From Plecoglossus altivelis (taxonomy: Eukaryota; Chordata; Actinopteri; Osmeriformes; Plecoglossidae): 64,000 bases of DNA. Made by a program: the position numbers and the translations under genes. The notes below the pieces were generated by a model. It made no database searches, was not told where the DNA came from, and saw nothing but the letters and a program-made list of their open reading frames with translations. This document shows, piece after piece, positions 52,736-64,000 of this stretch (position 1 is the first letter of the stretch; each line of letters begins with the position of its first letter). Location: NCBI GenBank assembly GCA_036571765.1, contig BROE01000007.1:13918209-13982208 (forward strand), written 5' to 3'.

Positions 52736-53194
52736 CTGAGAAAAACAAAACAAGATTCTCAAAGCTTTTTTTAATATATTTTTTAAACATTTGATTTCTT
52801 TCTCCTTCGCTGCCTTCATCGTCAACCCCCCCCCCCCCCGACTCCCAACCCCAGACAGACACCCTCGGCTTCCCCTTCGGCCCCCTCCAATCATCGCATC
52901 CTCTTCATCTGGCTCTCTTCTGACACCCGCTCACCGCATGCACACCACATACGACGCCAACCCAGCTACCTATCAGAAGGCGCCTACTACTGCCCTATTA
53001 TTATCTCTTGTTTGGCAATTGGGCTTTTGGACTTGACAAGTAATTTCTAAACGGGCTAACAAAAAATTGGCTTTTGGCATTAAACAACACCCACACGAAC
53101 GACAGACAGCATGAGATTGCATAAACGTTTAACTCCAATTGCTTCTGGGAACATGTATACCATCCAACAAAGAGCAGAGCTGCAAGAGACCGCA

Positions 53195-53735
53195 GGGACA
53201 AGAGAGACGCAGACAGAGAGACCACACAGAGAGACACAGAGAAAAACAGAGAGATGGAAAGAGAAACAAGAAGAAGCAAAATAAATATGAGATAGACAGA
53301 GACAGAGAAAGACAAGCCGATGAGCAACAACAGAGAGAACAGATGGAACAGAGAAAGACAGTTAGAGAGACACACACAGAGCAGACACACAATTGACGCC
53401 AGAGAAAAGACAGAGAGAAACAACAGAAGACCACGAGAAAACAGGAGAGAGACACACAAGAGACACACGAAGAGACACAGAGTGGAGCACACAGAGAGAC
53501 AAGGACAGAGACAAAAGAGAGTGAAGAGAAGAGAGTGGAAAGAGACAGAGAGAGAGAGGCAAGAGACAGAGAGAGAGGGGGAGAGAGGGGATAGAGAGAG
53601 ACAGAATGAGACCAACTGATAGAGAGAGACAGAATGAGACCAACTGATAGAGAGAGACAGAATGAGACCAACTGATAGAGAGAGACAGAATGAGACCAAC
53701 AGAGAGAGAGAGAGAAAGATCCCCACGGAGGCCGC
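53195..53735. repeat. GA/CA-rich purine tract with 28-bp minisatellite
   Basis: AGAGAGACAGAGA-type sequence. At 53589-53705 a 28-bp unit containing GATAGAGAGAGACAGAATGA and GACCAACT is repeated four times. Confidence 0.9.
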
Positions 53736-54597
53736 TCTCCCGGAAGAGAGAGACGAGACGAGAGCCGAACGACAGCCAGTTGGCCCGCACTCCAAGAGCG
53801 GCAAGGGACCAAAAAGCAAAAAATCCCAATTGAGGACAACTTCGTGGCCTTGCTCCAAGCTGTAACCCTAGAGACGAGCAACACGCACGATCGGATGATA
53901 ACAGAACAAAAGTTTCATCTGGACTCTGCCTTACTGCAAACAAGATGAAGGCAGCTTCCTAATCTCATTGTGTTTCATCATGAATAACAAACAGGTACAG
54001 AAAACACCTTTGCTGTTGCAGTGATAATCTGATCGACCCTCTTCTGTGAACCTCTGCAGCAAAAACACCCATTTGTTTACTGATCCCTTCGTCACCCTGC
54101 GCCTCTCTCGTTCTTTCAGCCTACACATACTTTGCTCTTGACAATCTACTACTGTCCCGTTCTCATCATATTACAAGCTTCAGCGAAAGATCCGCTGCGG
54201 CTTGTCGTGTCAGCTCCCGTCCCCTGTCGTGCTTTCCTCGTTGCGCTCATGTCGTGCTGTGTGTCTGTTGTGCTCCTTCTCTTTCTCCGTTCTCATGTTC
54301 GTGTCCTAGTGTGCTTGTGTGTTTGTGCGTGTGGTGTGTGTGGGGGGGGGGAGGCGACACGGCAACGAAACATCACCCGTCCTTGCGACAGACAGCATCT
54401 TTCTAAAAACGTTGAGTATTCAGCACCGACGCTGCTACTGTGCTTCAAAAACGTATGACATTTGCAACACCGCCACACCTCGTGTAAAGAAAGCCCAGCG
54501 AACGCGCAGCATGGGAGCACGTTCTGTAGTCGCGTCCAACGAACAATAATTAACCGCATACAAGTGACCTGAATTGCTTACATTCACAATTCATGCA

Positions 54598-54755
54598 TCT
54601 CCTTCTCTCCCCCTCCCCCTCGCCCGCCGCCCTCAATCTATCTCCTTTCTTACGCTCCTTCCCATCACTTCTCTCTCACTAAATTCACTCTCTCTGTCGT
54701 ATCCGCGTTTATCTTTCATCTTTCTCTTCCCTTCTACTTCCCCTCCCCTCAACCC
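54598..54755. repeat. C/T-rich low complexity
   Basis: CTCTCCCCCTCCCC-type sequence without coding signature. Confidence 0.75.
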
Positions 54756-55799
54756 TTGGTAGAAAGTGCTCCTGCCTCCGGATCGGGTCAGATCCCCTCA
54801 GTTGCTGTGTCCTGGTACCATCTGTTGTACAGAAGAGGTGTTTTGAATGGGCTGGCTAACACAAAGGAGCTCGCTCTCTGCTAATGGCCCATCATTGACC
54901 CTGACATTTTTCTTTTGGAGTGTGCCAACGTGTCAGAGGAGTGGAGATTGTTTTCTCACATAAATGGGCTTTTTAGGTATCTATGCTCATTTCTGACCCC
55001 CCCACGGTTGCCATGCGGTGGTACTCTATCCCCTCCTAACCCACCTTCCACCCCCCTGCAATCAGGGCCCTATCAAACCACCCTTCGCTTCCTCCACCCC
55101 ACGGGACGGTGCACACCCTCTTCCCACCCCCAGCCCCACGACTCAGCCCCGCTCCCGCCCCTCCCCCCTCCTATGCAGTCCCCCACCACCACCTGGCCCC
55201 TCCCTCTCATCTCCATGTCACGCCTCCTCACTCACCCCTACCACCGCTCCCCCTTCCGCCCATCCACTGTGGTCTTCCCACACGGCTCTCCGCGCCATGC
55301 TGCCTACGCGACCATCACCCAAGCCTTCAACAGCCGACCAGGGCTGCGTGTGTGAGTGTGCGTGTCGATTCGATCGGTTTTCCATCGTACAGCAGCATAC
55401 AAATCCGAAGAATACAGTGTAATATCGCCTATGAAGCAAACGATAAAGACAATCCACTACTTCCTTCGTTCGTTGGTCAAGATAGAACTTACATGTACCT
55501 ACACGTTCACATCAACAGCTTTTCAGAACTACATAATCAACTAGTGCCGCAAACTCAATTTCAGAAGGGTTGGTTAGTACGCCACCAGGGACTGGACCTG
55601 TGGCTCGAATCTTCCAGACACATCGATTTCTATCTCCATTCCAACACAGTGCCTCAAATCACCATCAAGACCATACGGTCAGCTTTATGCCAACGGAAAA
55701 TGTGGCGGCAAAACGAACGATTCCCACTCTCTATTCAAATTTTTTGTCCTTTTTATCCCAGTTGAAGTCCTCAGAGAGAACAGGCAGTCCTTTCAGAAA

Positions 55800-56020
55800 A
55801 CACTCCATCCTCACCCCTTCATCTCCCAACCCCTTTTCACTCCGCTCACCCCCTTCACCCCTCACCCTACTTACCCTTCATCCTCCTCACCCCTTCACTC
55901 CCTCACGCCCCCCGCCCCCACCGCCCCCCTCCCCTCACCCCTTTCCCCACACCCCTCCCCCCTCCCCCCATCACCCCCCCCCCTCCCCCCCACACCCCTC
56001 CACCCTGCTTTCTTCAAGTT
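55800..56020. repeat. C-rich low-complexity tract
   Basis: CACCCCTTCA and CCCCTCCCC units, almost no G; a less regular C-rich stretch precedes it at 55000-55260. Confidence 0.85.
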
Positions 56021-57372
56021 CTAAGCTTCAGTGAGTGTGGTGGCTTATGGGTAGAAAACAGAAGCTGGTCTTGTCCTAAGAGGGTCCAGTTCCCATGGCA
56101 GGCTTGACTTTGCCGAGCTGAAACAGGAGAAGGTAAGTCTTTAGCAGTGTGGTGCAGATACTGTGTCATGGATGCTAGATCTGCTTTTTCCAGGCATCAG
56201 GGAGTCTTGTGAAGTGGAGGGTGTCACCTTTCCAGGTCAGGGTGATCAAAGTGATGGGGACACTTTGTACAATTTCCATCCAGCCAAAACATTTCATACG
56301 TCATCCAGAGATGCCTTTTCTAGGCCAGCTATGATGAGGGAGCAGCGCTTGGCCGTGTGAAGCTGTAATTTGACGGAGGACTTGGAGACGGTTCTCAGTG
56401 TTTAAGAGGGACGATTTCCACTTCACTTGCACCCAGAAATCAGTCTAAATGGCAGCGTGAGATCAAACTAGGTGGTAATCTGACTGCAGAAGTCTGGACA
56501 GGCAGAAGTACACTGCTGAACACGCTCTGTGGGTTTTGCAACACAGTAGAATACCTTTATAGGTTCTTCTCATTGGAAACCCTCAATGTGATGGATTACA
56601 CAATGACGTGGTGCTTAAAATAAACCTGGACTTCTGAAGGGTGAAAAATCCTCTATTTTGGGAAGGGCATTTTCCTTTGTGCCACCGGAGAGCCGCAATC
56701 GTAAATTTCTGGAAAGTTATTTTAATCACTTTTCACAGGCTATTTTGCATTCTCCCGGGTAAGGGTTCCACATACTGACAATGCTTTTCGCACCTATTCA
56801 GTGACACCCCCTTAATTTACTCATCAACGAAGAGCAGACATGAGAGACACACCACTCTCTTTTCCGCGCTGAAGGTCTTAACAAAAGCCTTACCTTAGCT
56901 GACTAAATTTCCGACCAAAGGCTTCGCACTCACGATCCCCTCACTTCTCCGCTTATGTAAGTTCACCTACTTGAGGCAAGGCTAGCCGTCTTAACAACGC
57001 GTTCCATCAGAACAGCAGGAACTCTAGCTCCCCTTTGCCACACCTCCCCCTCCCTTCCCTCCCCCCCCTCCCCTCCCCCTCCTGTCCTCCCCCGGCCATT
57101 ATCTAAGACAGCGCCTCCCTATCATGCTCTCTGGTGAGGAGGGTTAGGGTCATTACGCTGAATCCCACGTCACACAGATCAGAGCGTGCGTGACACCACA
57201 CACTGCTCTTCCCCTCGGCTGTCAGCGAGGAGAGCTGTTGCCAGGCCGATCGATAAGCTCAGGTTTGGAGCTTCATTAACTCAGTATGACTCAAGACACC
57301 TCCGGCACGCAACACCGGTGTTCCGAGATGCGTTTTACACCCCGTTATTGAAGGGCCTGCTGTGTTGCACGC

Positions 57373-57521
57373 ATGCACACACACACACACACTCTCTCTC
57401 TCACACACACTCTCTCATACACACACACACACACACTCACACACACACACACACACACACACTCTCTCTCTCTCACAGACACACACACAAACACAAACTC
57501 TCTCATACACACACACACACA

Positions 57522-57552
<31 letters not shown>

Positions 57553-57694
57553 TCTCTCTCTCTCTACACACCACACACCTCTCTCTCTCTCACACACACA
57601 GCACACCACACACCACACACACTCTCTCATACACACACACACACCACTCCTCTCTCTCTCCTCACACACACACACACACTCTCTTCTCTCTCCT

Positions 57695-57749
<55 letters not shown>
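57373..57749. repeat. (CA)n/(CT)n compound microsatellite
   Basis: Alternating CACACACA and CTCTCTCT blocks for about 375 bases, ending in a pure (CA)n of about 50 bases; artefact His/Thr/Ser ORFs. Confidence 0.94.
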
Positions 57750-57750
<1 letters not shown>

Positions 57751-58893
57751 CCAAACACATGGAGATGGCTGGAGCGGTGGTAGATGAGAGGAAAGAGAGA
57801 CAGTACACGGACAGAGGGGAGTGAGTCATTGTGCCGCAAAGTGAATCCTGAGTGGGTATGAATCAAAAGGAGATGAGGAGGGCTTTTTAAGACACGGTTC
57901 CTCAAAACACTTTCAAAAGGCACACGCACAAGTGGGGCCAACTAGGGAAGGATTTGATAGCGCTAATGATGTTTTGTTCGAGCCAGTATAGCCAGTTGAT
58001 TTCATTTAGACAATAGTTCAAATAGGCCAAGGGAGATGACAAGCGCGCTTGGCGGTGGAAAGACAAGCTCCGCTGGATTGTAAAGCCTCAGCTCCTCACA
58101 GCGTGTTGAACGCCACCGGCTTGCTTATCCCAGCGCACAGATAGTATCTGCTTTCTCTTACGCTAAGAACCATGTTCTGGAGAACCTTATCAGATATTTA
58201 GGAATATCTCCTCTTCTGAGGGAACTGGAACGAGGCCAACTGTACTGGAAACGAAGGAAGGCCAAGCATCCTAGAGTCCCTCAGTGATGGAGAGAAGGGT
58301 TAGAAATCAGTCATACTGGGCTCTCCTGGGCAACATAAATGTGCCACAGACACTGGATTTAACAACTGGGGAGAGACATTACTTACTTACTAGCTGCTAC
58401 AGTATTTATTCCTTGAAATTCCTTTCTGTTTTTCATATCATTCGGTTTCCCGAGTTTTTTCTTTTTTTCTTCTTTCCGGAACTTTCTGGAGTTCCCTTGT
58501 GGTCTATATGAAATATGGAGATGCAGCTGGTAGGTCGTTGCGTTGCCCCGACGTACCTGGCCAAGGTTACCTTAATGAGCTTGGGTAAAACAAGGCATTA
58601 GACCTAACCACAGGCCACTTGAGGGGATGTGTGTGTCATTACACCATGCCTGCAATTTGTACCACCATCGGAGAACATAATTACATTAACCTCTGGTGCC
58701 TTGGCTGCATAAAACTAATGGATAGAGAAGTACCTGAGCGAAGGCTAAAACAAACACACACACACACAAAACAAATCAAGAAAAAAGCCTTGTACATAAC
58801 CCCACTAAGAGGTTCAAATGTGGTTTGCATCACAATTATTGAAGAGTTGGCAAGATTAGGGTGCTATCTTGCTAATGATATTAGGAGATCGGC

Positions 58894-58940
58894 TTCGGGG
58901 GGGTGGGGGTGGGATGTGGGTAGGGGGGGGGGGGGGGGGT
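58894..58940. repeat. G-rich run
   Basis: GGGGGGTGGGGGTGGG followed by a run of about 19 G's. Confidence 0.85.
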
Positions 58941-60879
58941 CTCAAATGGCTGGCTTTAGCTCTCCTGTCACGCCCCCCGCCTCAGCGATGTGTTGGCCAG
59001 GGTACGAAGAGCAGTGGAGAGAGAGAGAAGGCCAAGGAATGTTCTTAAGATGGAAACCAGACGGGATGTGAAGCCAAAAGCATTCGAACGCCAATACTAA
59101 TCCACAAAATAATTCAGTGCATAGCACATCGGACTCCCCTTAAAGAATACCACATGTTACCTCTACGAAGAGACCAAAAAACAGGCATTCCAGTGGAAGA
59201 ACACATATCTCCTCCCCTTCTCCCCTTAGTTTCAGTCCTAATGAAAAAAAGGTCATAACAAACAAGTAGTGTAAGAACTTCACCAGACGCACCAAGACCC
59301 CACGGGTGAGCATAGCGTCGTTACACCGCTGTTCTGCCACCATCACTCCAACTCACTGTTTGCTTTGCAGGGAGTTCCAACCTGCTCGTGTATACACTTC
59401 CAAGGGTCCTTGTCGGACACACACTGCACTTAATTAGCATTTCAGCGCTAGTGGCTCTCTCTCCCCTTCACTACCTCCGAAGGAGAGACGACTTAGTGTG
59501 GACACACAAAACACACAGACTTGTTTTTTTCTTGTCAAGCCGAGCTCCTACAGTACTTCAGTTCAGGATGGGGGGACGGGAGAGAAGAGGGAGCAGGGGG
59601 AGCGGGGGTGGGTTGGTTGATGGAAAATGGAATAACAGTCTGCAGAACACACCTATATAGAAACAGATGTTCAGACTTCAGAACTCTCTCCGCTAGACTG
59701 CCACAAAAAGACATTTGAATATATGGGTCAGATGTAGAAAGCAGGGGCTTTGTTTTGGGGGTGTCTGCTCTGAGACGAAGGTGTCTTGTTACAGCAGGGT
59801 TAGTAACCACAGAGGCTGAGACACAAGCAGAAACCTAATCTACATGGACCTTCCCTCAGCACTGTTGCAAGCAAGTGAACATTTCCAAATGTGCCACTCC
59901 ACGGACACAAATGAATTAGGCACGCTTAACTTCCTACTCTTAGACGTGGATCCAAGTTCACTTTTTTACTTTGTGCGGATCTGTCTGGTAAAAGGTGTAA
60001 GGATCACATGGGAACTTTGGAGGTAATCGCACGGGGCAGTGAGTCACACTCAGGTTTGGTTGACAGACTAAAATAACAAAGCACTGATTGCTTAAGAGAC
60101 AAGGGCAAGCTTGTACACCCTGCTGGATAGACTTAATTTGATACATATTTCTCCTTGTCTGCAGACCGAGAAAGAGAGAGAGAGACCTTCCTTCTCACCC
60201 TTGAAACTGTTCCTGCCACACTGCATTGAAACAGCACAGGGGGGGGGAGATTCTTGACTTACAACCAACCATTTAAAAATATAGAAATATCGCAGTGTGC
60301 GGGTCATCACCCACTGTTGAGAACATGGCTGTTTGAATCCACTCTAATAATAAACTTTGTTTCACTCGAGTCCAGAGCGAGAGGGGAGAGACACTAACAC
60401 AACACATGGCAAAAGCGCACCGCTTAATTATTCATGCCTGTTTAAAAAATCATCTAATTGCTACTGTAATATGATGGCCCTGGATGAAAACAAAACCAGC
60501 TTGGCTATCAACAGCTTTTTGCTTAATCACCAAATTATAATTTGAGATGAGGGTAGGAGTGTTGGACCTGATGGCAGCTTTTCAATAATGTGCAAACTTG
60601 ATTAAGGTTTAAACAGTCTGGGGCTTCCAAGTACACAAGCTGAAGTCTTTTTCCAGCTTCCTTTGGAGCCGACACTGGCCTGTATCTGCTTCGCGCAGGG
60701 TGATGGACGTCTAGCATCCAGCCAATAGTCTGACACTTAAACGAAGTGACAAGTGAAGAGAAACAGCCGTCAAAGTCCAGAGAATCTGGGGATTGCTTTC
60801 TTTGACTCACGCTTGCGTTTTCATCCAGGCTGCGATTTTGACGATGCCAGGAGTCGACTCTGATCGTCTTTGTTGTCCT

Positions 60880-61065
60880 CCAGTCTGGGGGGAGGGGGGG
60901 GGGGCTGGGGGGTTAGTGTTGTCTCCGTTTAGGGGAGGGAGGGGGGGGAGGGGGGGACTGGGGGTTGTCCTCCGTCTAGGGGAGGGACGGGGGGGGCGAC
61001 TGGGGAGTGTTGTCCTCCGTTCTAGGGGGGAGGGAGGGGGGGAAGAGGGGGGCGACTGGGGAGTG
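60880..61065. repeat. G-rich minisatellite, about 50-bp unit
   Basis: Four imperfect copies, each with TTGTCCTCCGT, CTAGGGG and a long G/GA block, ending GACTGGGGAGTG. Confidence 0.85.
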
Positions 61066-61514
61066 CAGCCACAGGTAAACATGGCTGAGGAACAGTACTG
61101 GACAAGAACAGGCTGGGGAATGCAGCCCGGTGCAGAACTTTGGCGTGTTCCTGTCAAACCGATGCACGGTGCGCTGGTGAAATCAGTCCCTCACACTCAC
61201 CTCTCCAAACAACACACCACTGTTCCGACTTCAGCATTTCAGGGAAGTCTGCCCCAAAAGAACAAACTCACTAAGAAGAGTGGAGCTACGGCTAAATATC
61301 TCCACGGTTTACTTTGTATAACGTAACCTTGGTAACCTTGTTTTTATCCCCCCTGGCACATCAAGCTTGAGGCACGGCACAGTGGCACAGTGGCACGATG
61401 GCACGATGGCACGTGAAGCGGCGGTAAGGTCAACCAACGGTCACTGTCAGGTCACTGCTGCTACATCGCATGAAGCGACCACTTCAAGTGAAAACACAAC
61501 CGTGTGCATGTGAG

Positions 61515-61745
61515 ACCTCCTGTTGACTATGCAACCTACAGTGTCTTACTACTGTATATAACCCCCAATTGCTTCCCGGGTGCTGAAGCAATAGCTGCCC
61601 ACTGCTCCGGGTGTATGTTCACTGTGTGTGCGTGCGGTTTCCCACTACTCACTGCTGTGTGTGCACTTGGATGGGTTAAATGCAGAGGGTGAATTTCGAG
61701 TATGGGTAACCATACTTGACAATACTTCACTTCACTTATTCTCCT
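61515..61745. mobile_element. Dispersed teleost repeat (short non-autonomous element)
   Basis: Segments GCTGCCCACTGCTCCGGGTG, TATGTTCACTGTGTGTG, CACTTGGATGGGTTAAATGC and AGGGTGAATTTCGAGTATGG match, from memory, a short repeat found interspersed in many teleost genomes. I cannot assign its family or exact ends by eye. Confidence 0.55.
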
Positions 61746-62477
61746 TTATTGTGACACACACCAGCTCTGTTTGAGTCTCTCAAGAAGGCACCTGTCCTCT
61801 TCTCAGCACCTGATTGGATGAGCATCGGAGGCAGGGTGGTTGGGGGTGGAGCCATCTTGTCTTTGAAACCACATCAACATCCATTTCTTTCAGTATGTCA
61901 CAGGGCCTTCAGTCTGGGACTGAAGCCTCCCCAAACCAGAGCAGACCAGACCAGACCAGAACCCTTAGATTCACGCATCATCCCCTAAAAAAGGGATGAT
62001 TTTCTGGAGAATAAACAGGCTATAGCCGGCTACTGTTAGCCCCTGTGGAGACGGCAAAAGTACATCATCTATCCCTCAAGTAGAAGTACAGACACTCATG
62101 TTTAAAGAGACTGGGGTAAAAAGCTGACTGGAACTGACTACACTTCACTCAAGGTAAAGAAGATTATGACGTGTGTTTAAGTCATAAGTAGTCGTTAATA
62201 AAAGCTGTTTCAGTGTCACTGGTAATGAAGCGTGAAATGTGAACAGAGAGCTAAATATCTGTGAAAATGTACCTTTTTTCCTCAAGTATTTTTTCCATCC
62301 TTTTTATACTTTTTTTTCAAATCCTAACCTTTATTTTCAAACATATTCTAGTTGTTGCCTTCTGGATGACTTGTAGCTTGGTAGACTAGCTTACAATTGA
62401 CGTGGCAAGGCCTAAGCATGATCTTTACTCACAACACACAAGATCTCCTGAAGAAAGCATTTGAGGAATAAAAAGTC

Positions 62478-62665
62478 ACTCCCTTTCTCCCTCCATCTCT
62501 CCTTCTCTCTCTCTCTCACTCCCTTTCTCCCTCCATCTCTCCTTCTCTCTCTCACTCCCTCTCTCTCTCTCTCTCTCTCACTCACTCCCTCTCTCTCTCA
62601 CTCATCCCCTCTCTCTTTCACTCCCTCCATCTCTCATTCTCTCCATCTCGCCCCCTCTCTTGCGT
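62478..62665. repeat. CT-rich repeat
   Basis: CTCCCTTTCTCCCTCCATCT and (CT)n units, about 190 bases. Confidence 0.9.
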
Positions 62666-63732
62666 TAAGGGCTGGAGGTGGAAGGTGGTCTCCTAATTGC
62701 TCCAGGGGAGAGAAACCATGTAGGTAAACATAGTTTGATCGATGAAAGGGATTATATCAGAAAAACCCTTTGGCCTTTGGCCAAGGCGAGCAAACACACT
62801 GTTCTCTGTCTACAAACGTTAAAAATGGCACAGGGCAAAATCCTCTAAGCTGAAAGCCTGATATTTCACAGTTGGGCAAGGAGATGGACTGCAACACTGG
62901 ATATGACATGTAGGCAACTGTATCACTACTAGGCTATCACCCCCTATCTGTCAGAAATGCTGAGAGATAAGAGAGCAGTGTGGTGAGTTTGATGGAAGGC
63001 TACCGTGGCTAGAGGCTTAGCTATGGGTCTGGTTTAACAGTACTCCCACTACAAAGACAAGCTGAAAGCTGTGGTACTGTGGGCTAGCGTGTGAGCTAAA
63101 CCTCATCACCCCCATCACCAAACACACAAGTTTCAAATGTTCTTCTAGCTGCCAGGTGCCAGCAGAAAGTGTTTTCCATGTCTTGCAATTCACATAAGCC
63201 ACTTACAGAAACCTTGTAGAGTAAAAGGTATAAAAGCACCAAAGGCTTAGGAGTTACTGGAGCCCTTTAAACATCACGACTCCATCATCCAACTGTCTTT
63301 CCTTTTGCCAGACTCGTTAAATGACTTCCTTCTATTGCTTCTTAATCCCCGTATAGGTATTAAAACGGAAAATAACATCATTCATTACCTATCTTACACC
63401 TGTAAAACGTATATTGTTGAACATTGATACCTTGCTTTTGAAAGCTCCTTTGGTCTAAAGTTCTTATTCATCCGAGGAGAAGTATTACACGGGAGAGAGA
63501 TGTACTTCAACACAAATGAAGCAGTCTTACATAAGCTCTACCCCAATCCAAATGAATGTCAACCTAAAATAACCTAACATTCAAATCTACACTCAATACG
63601 ATGTGTGACAACCTTTGAATTAATATGATCCATTTTCAGCTAATTATCGTTCTCCTTGACAACATTTCTGACAAACACATCAAACTATTTTCTTGCTTTG
63701 CTTAATTTGGTTGCCAATAAAGAAATGTTATC

Positions 63733-63756
63733 GCACACACACACACACACACAAAA
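63733..63756. repeat. Short (CA)n
   Basis: About ten CA units before an A run. Confidence 0.85.
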
Positions 63757-64000
63757 AATGGTGACTCAGTTTAAGCAGGGTGTTCATACAGCCTAGACAA
63801 GCAGGTGATAACTTAGAGAAAGGATTGATTATATTCATTAAATCCCCAAAGAAATGAGGCGAGATTGATGAAAGCATGTATAGACTTCCTCCAAAGCCTT
63901 GGGAGTCTTTAAAAGCCGTCACCATGGTGGTATCCCATTAGAATAACCAACATTTCCCCTGGATGTTGAACATTGCTCCACAGTGAGCACAACCCCTTTC

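Larger units (their letters stand above)
52736..64000. other. ADK intron continuing to right edge, no exon recognised
   Basis: The exon expected just upstream (ending ...ARVCYIA) was not found, so this is intron. It contains the repeats listed between 53195 and 63756 and a dispersed element near 61515-61745. The rest is unique noncoding sequence; 53000-54550 and 55360-55760 look somewhat error-rich. Confidence 0.75.

Noticed and set aside
52791..53884. 250-285 codon minus-strand Leu/Ser/Cys-rich ORFs that look like multi-pass membrane proteins
   Set aside because: They read through the complement of an AGAGAGACA repeat; hydrophobicity comes from CTCTGTCTC composition.
60807..60860. Minus-strand peptide IVKIAAWMKTQA resembling the ADK segment (S)IKVAQWMIQ, followed by a GTGAGT donor
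   Set aside because: The residues expected just before it (GGSTQN, substrate-binding) are absent, and the intervening ADK exons expected between here and 52735 are not found; best explained as chance.

Overview
The window is vertebrate, almost certainly teleost fish, genomic DNA. It holds interrupted genes with GT/AG introns, very dense microsatellites and minisatellites, and two runs of N (13156-13469 and 33864-34842) plus several single N's attached to poly-G runs. Protein-coding sequence is only about 3 kb of the 64 kb. I recognise two genes, both transcribed from the minus strand (right to left): KAT6B (MORF, a MYST histone acetyltransferase) on the left and ADK (adenosine kinase) on the right. 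ADK lying just upstream of KAT6B in the same orientation is the arrangement known from human 10q22, which supports both calls.

KAT6B (2475-16971): eleven coding exons with compatible splice phases give about 881 residues. They run from the initiator Met through the N-terminal winged-helix region, the double PHD finger, the long KAT6B-type linker exon, the MYST zinc finger and the first part of the acetyl-CoA site. The gene runs off the left edge; the exon with the catalytic Glu, the acidic region and the Ser/Met-rich C-terminus are not in the window. A spliced 5' leader with short upstream ORFs lies just right of the start codon.

17.2-23.1 kb lies between the KAT6B leader and the last ADK exon I can recognise. 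It should hold the ADK terminal exon and 3' UTR and the KAT6B promoter and first noncoding exon(s), but I could not find the ADK C-terminal exon there.

ADK (23148-52735): four conserved internal exons cover the middle and C-terminal half of the kinase, including the NxxE motif and the catalytic GAGD motif. A 12-base in-frame candidate microexon lies between two of them. The N-terminal exons lie to the right of the window, so 52.7-64 kb is intron.

The rest is intron filled with tandem repeats: a 39/41-bp VNTR of 1.7 kb, a 39-bp minisatellite that stays open in several frames, a degenerate telomere-like hexamer array, 15-bp and 20-bp minisatellites almost touching KAT6B exons, and long polypurine/polypyrimidine and CA/GT tracts. 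A near-identical duplication of about 1.6 kb flanks the first N gap and is probably an assembly artefact. No bacterial-type features (operons, CRISPR, insertion sequences), tRNA or rRNA genes were seen. I found no convincing new multi-gene system; the best leads are the ADK microexon, the unlocated ADK terminal exon and the repeats abutting exons.
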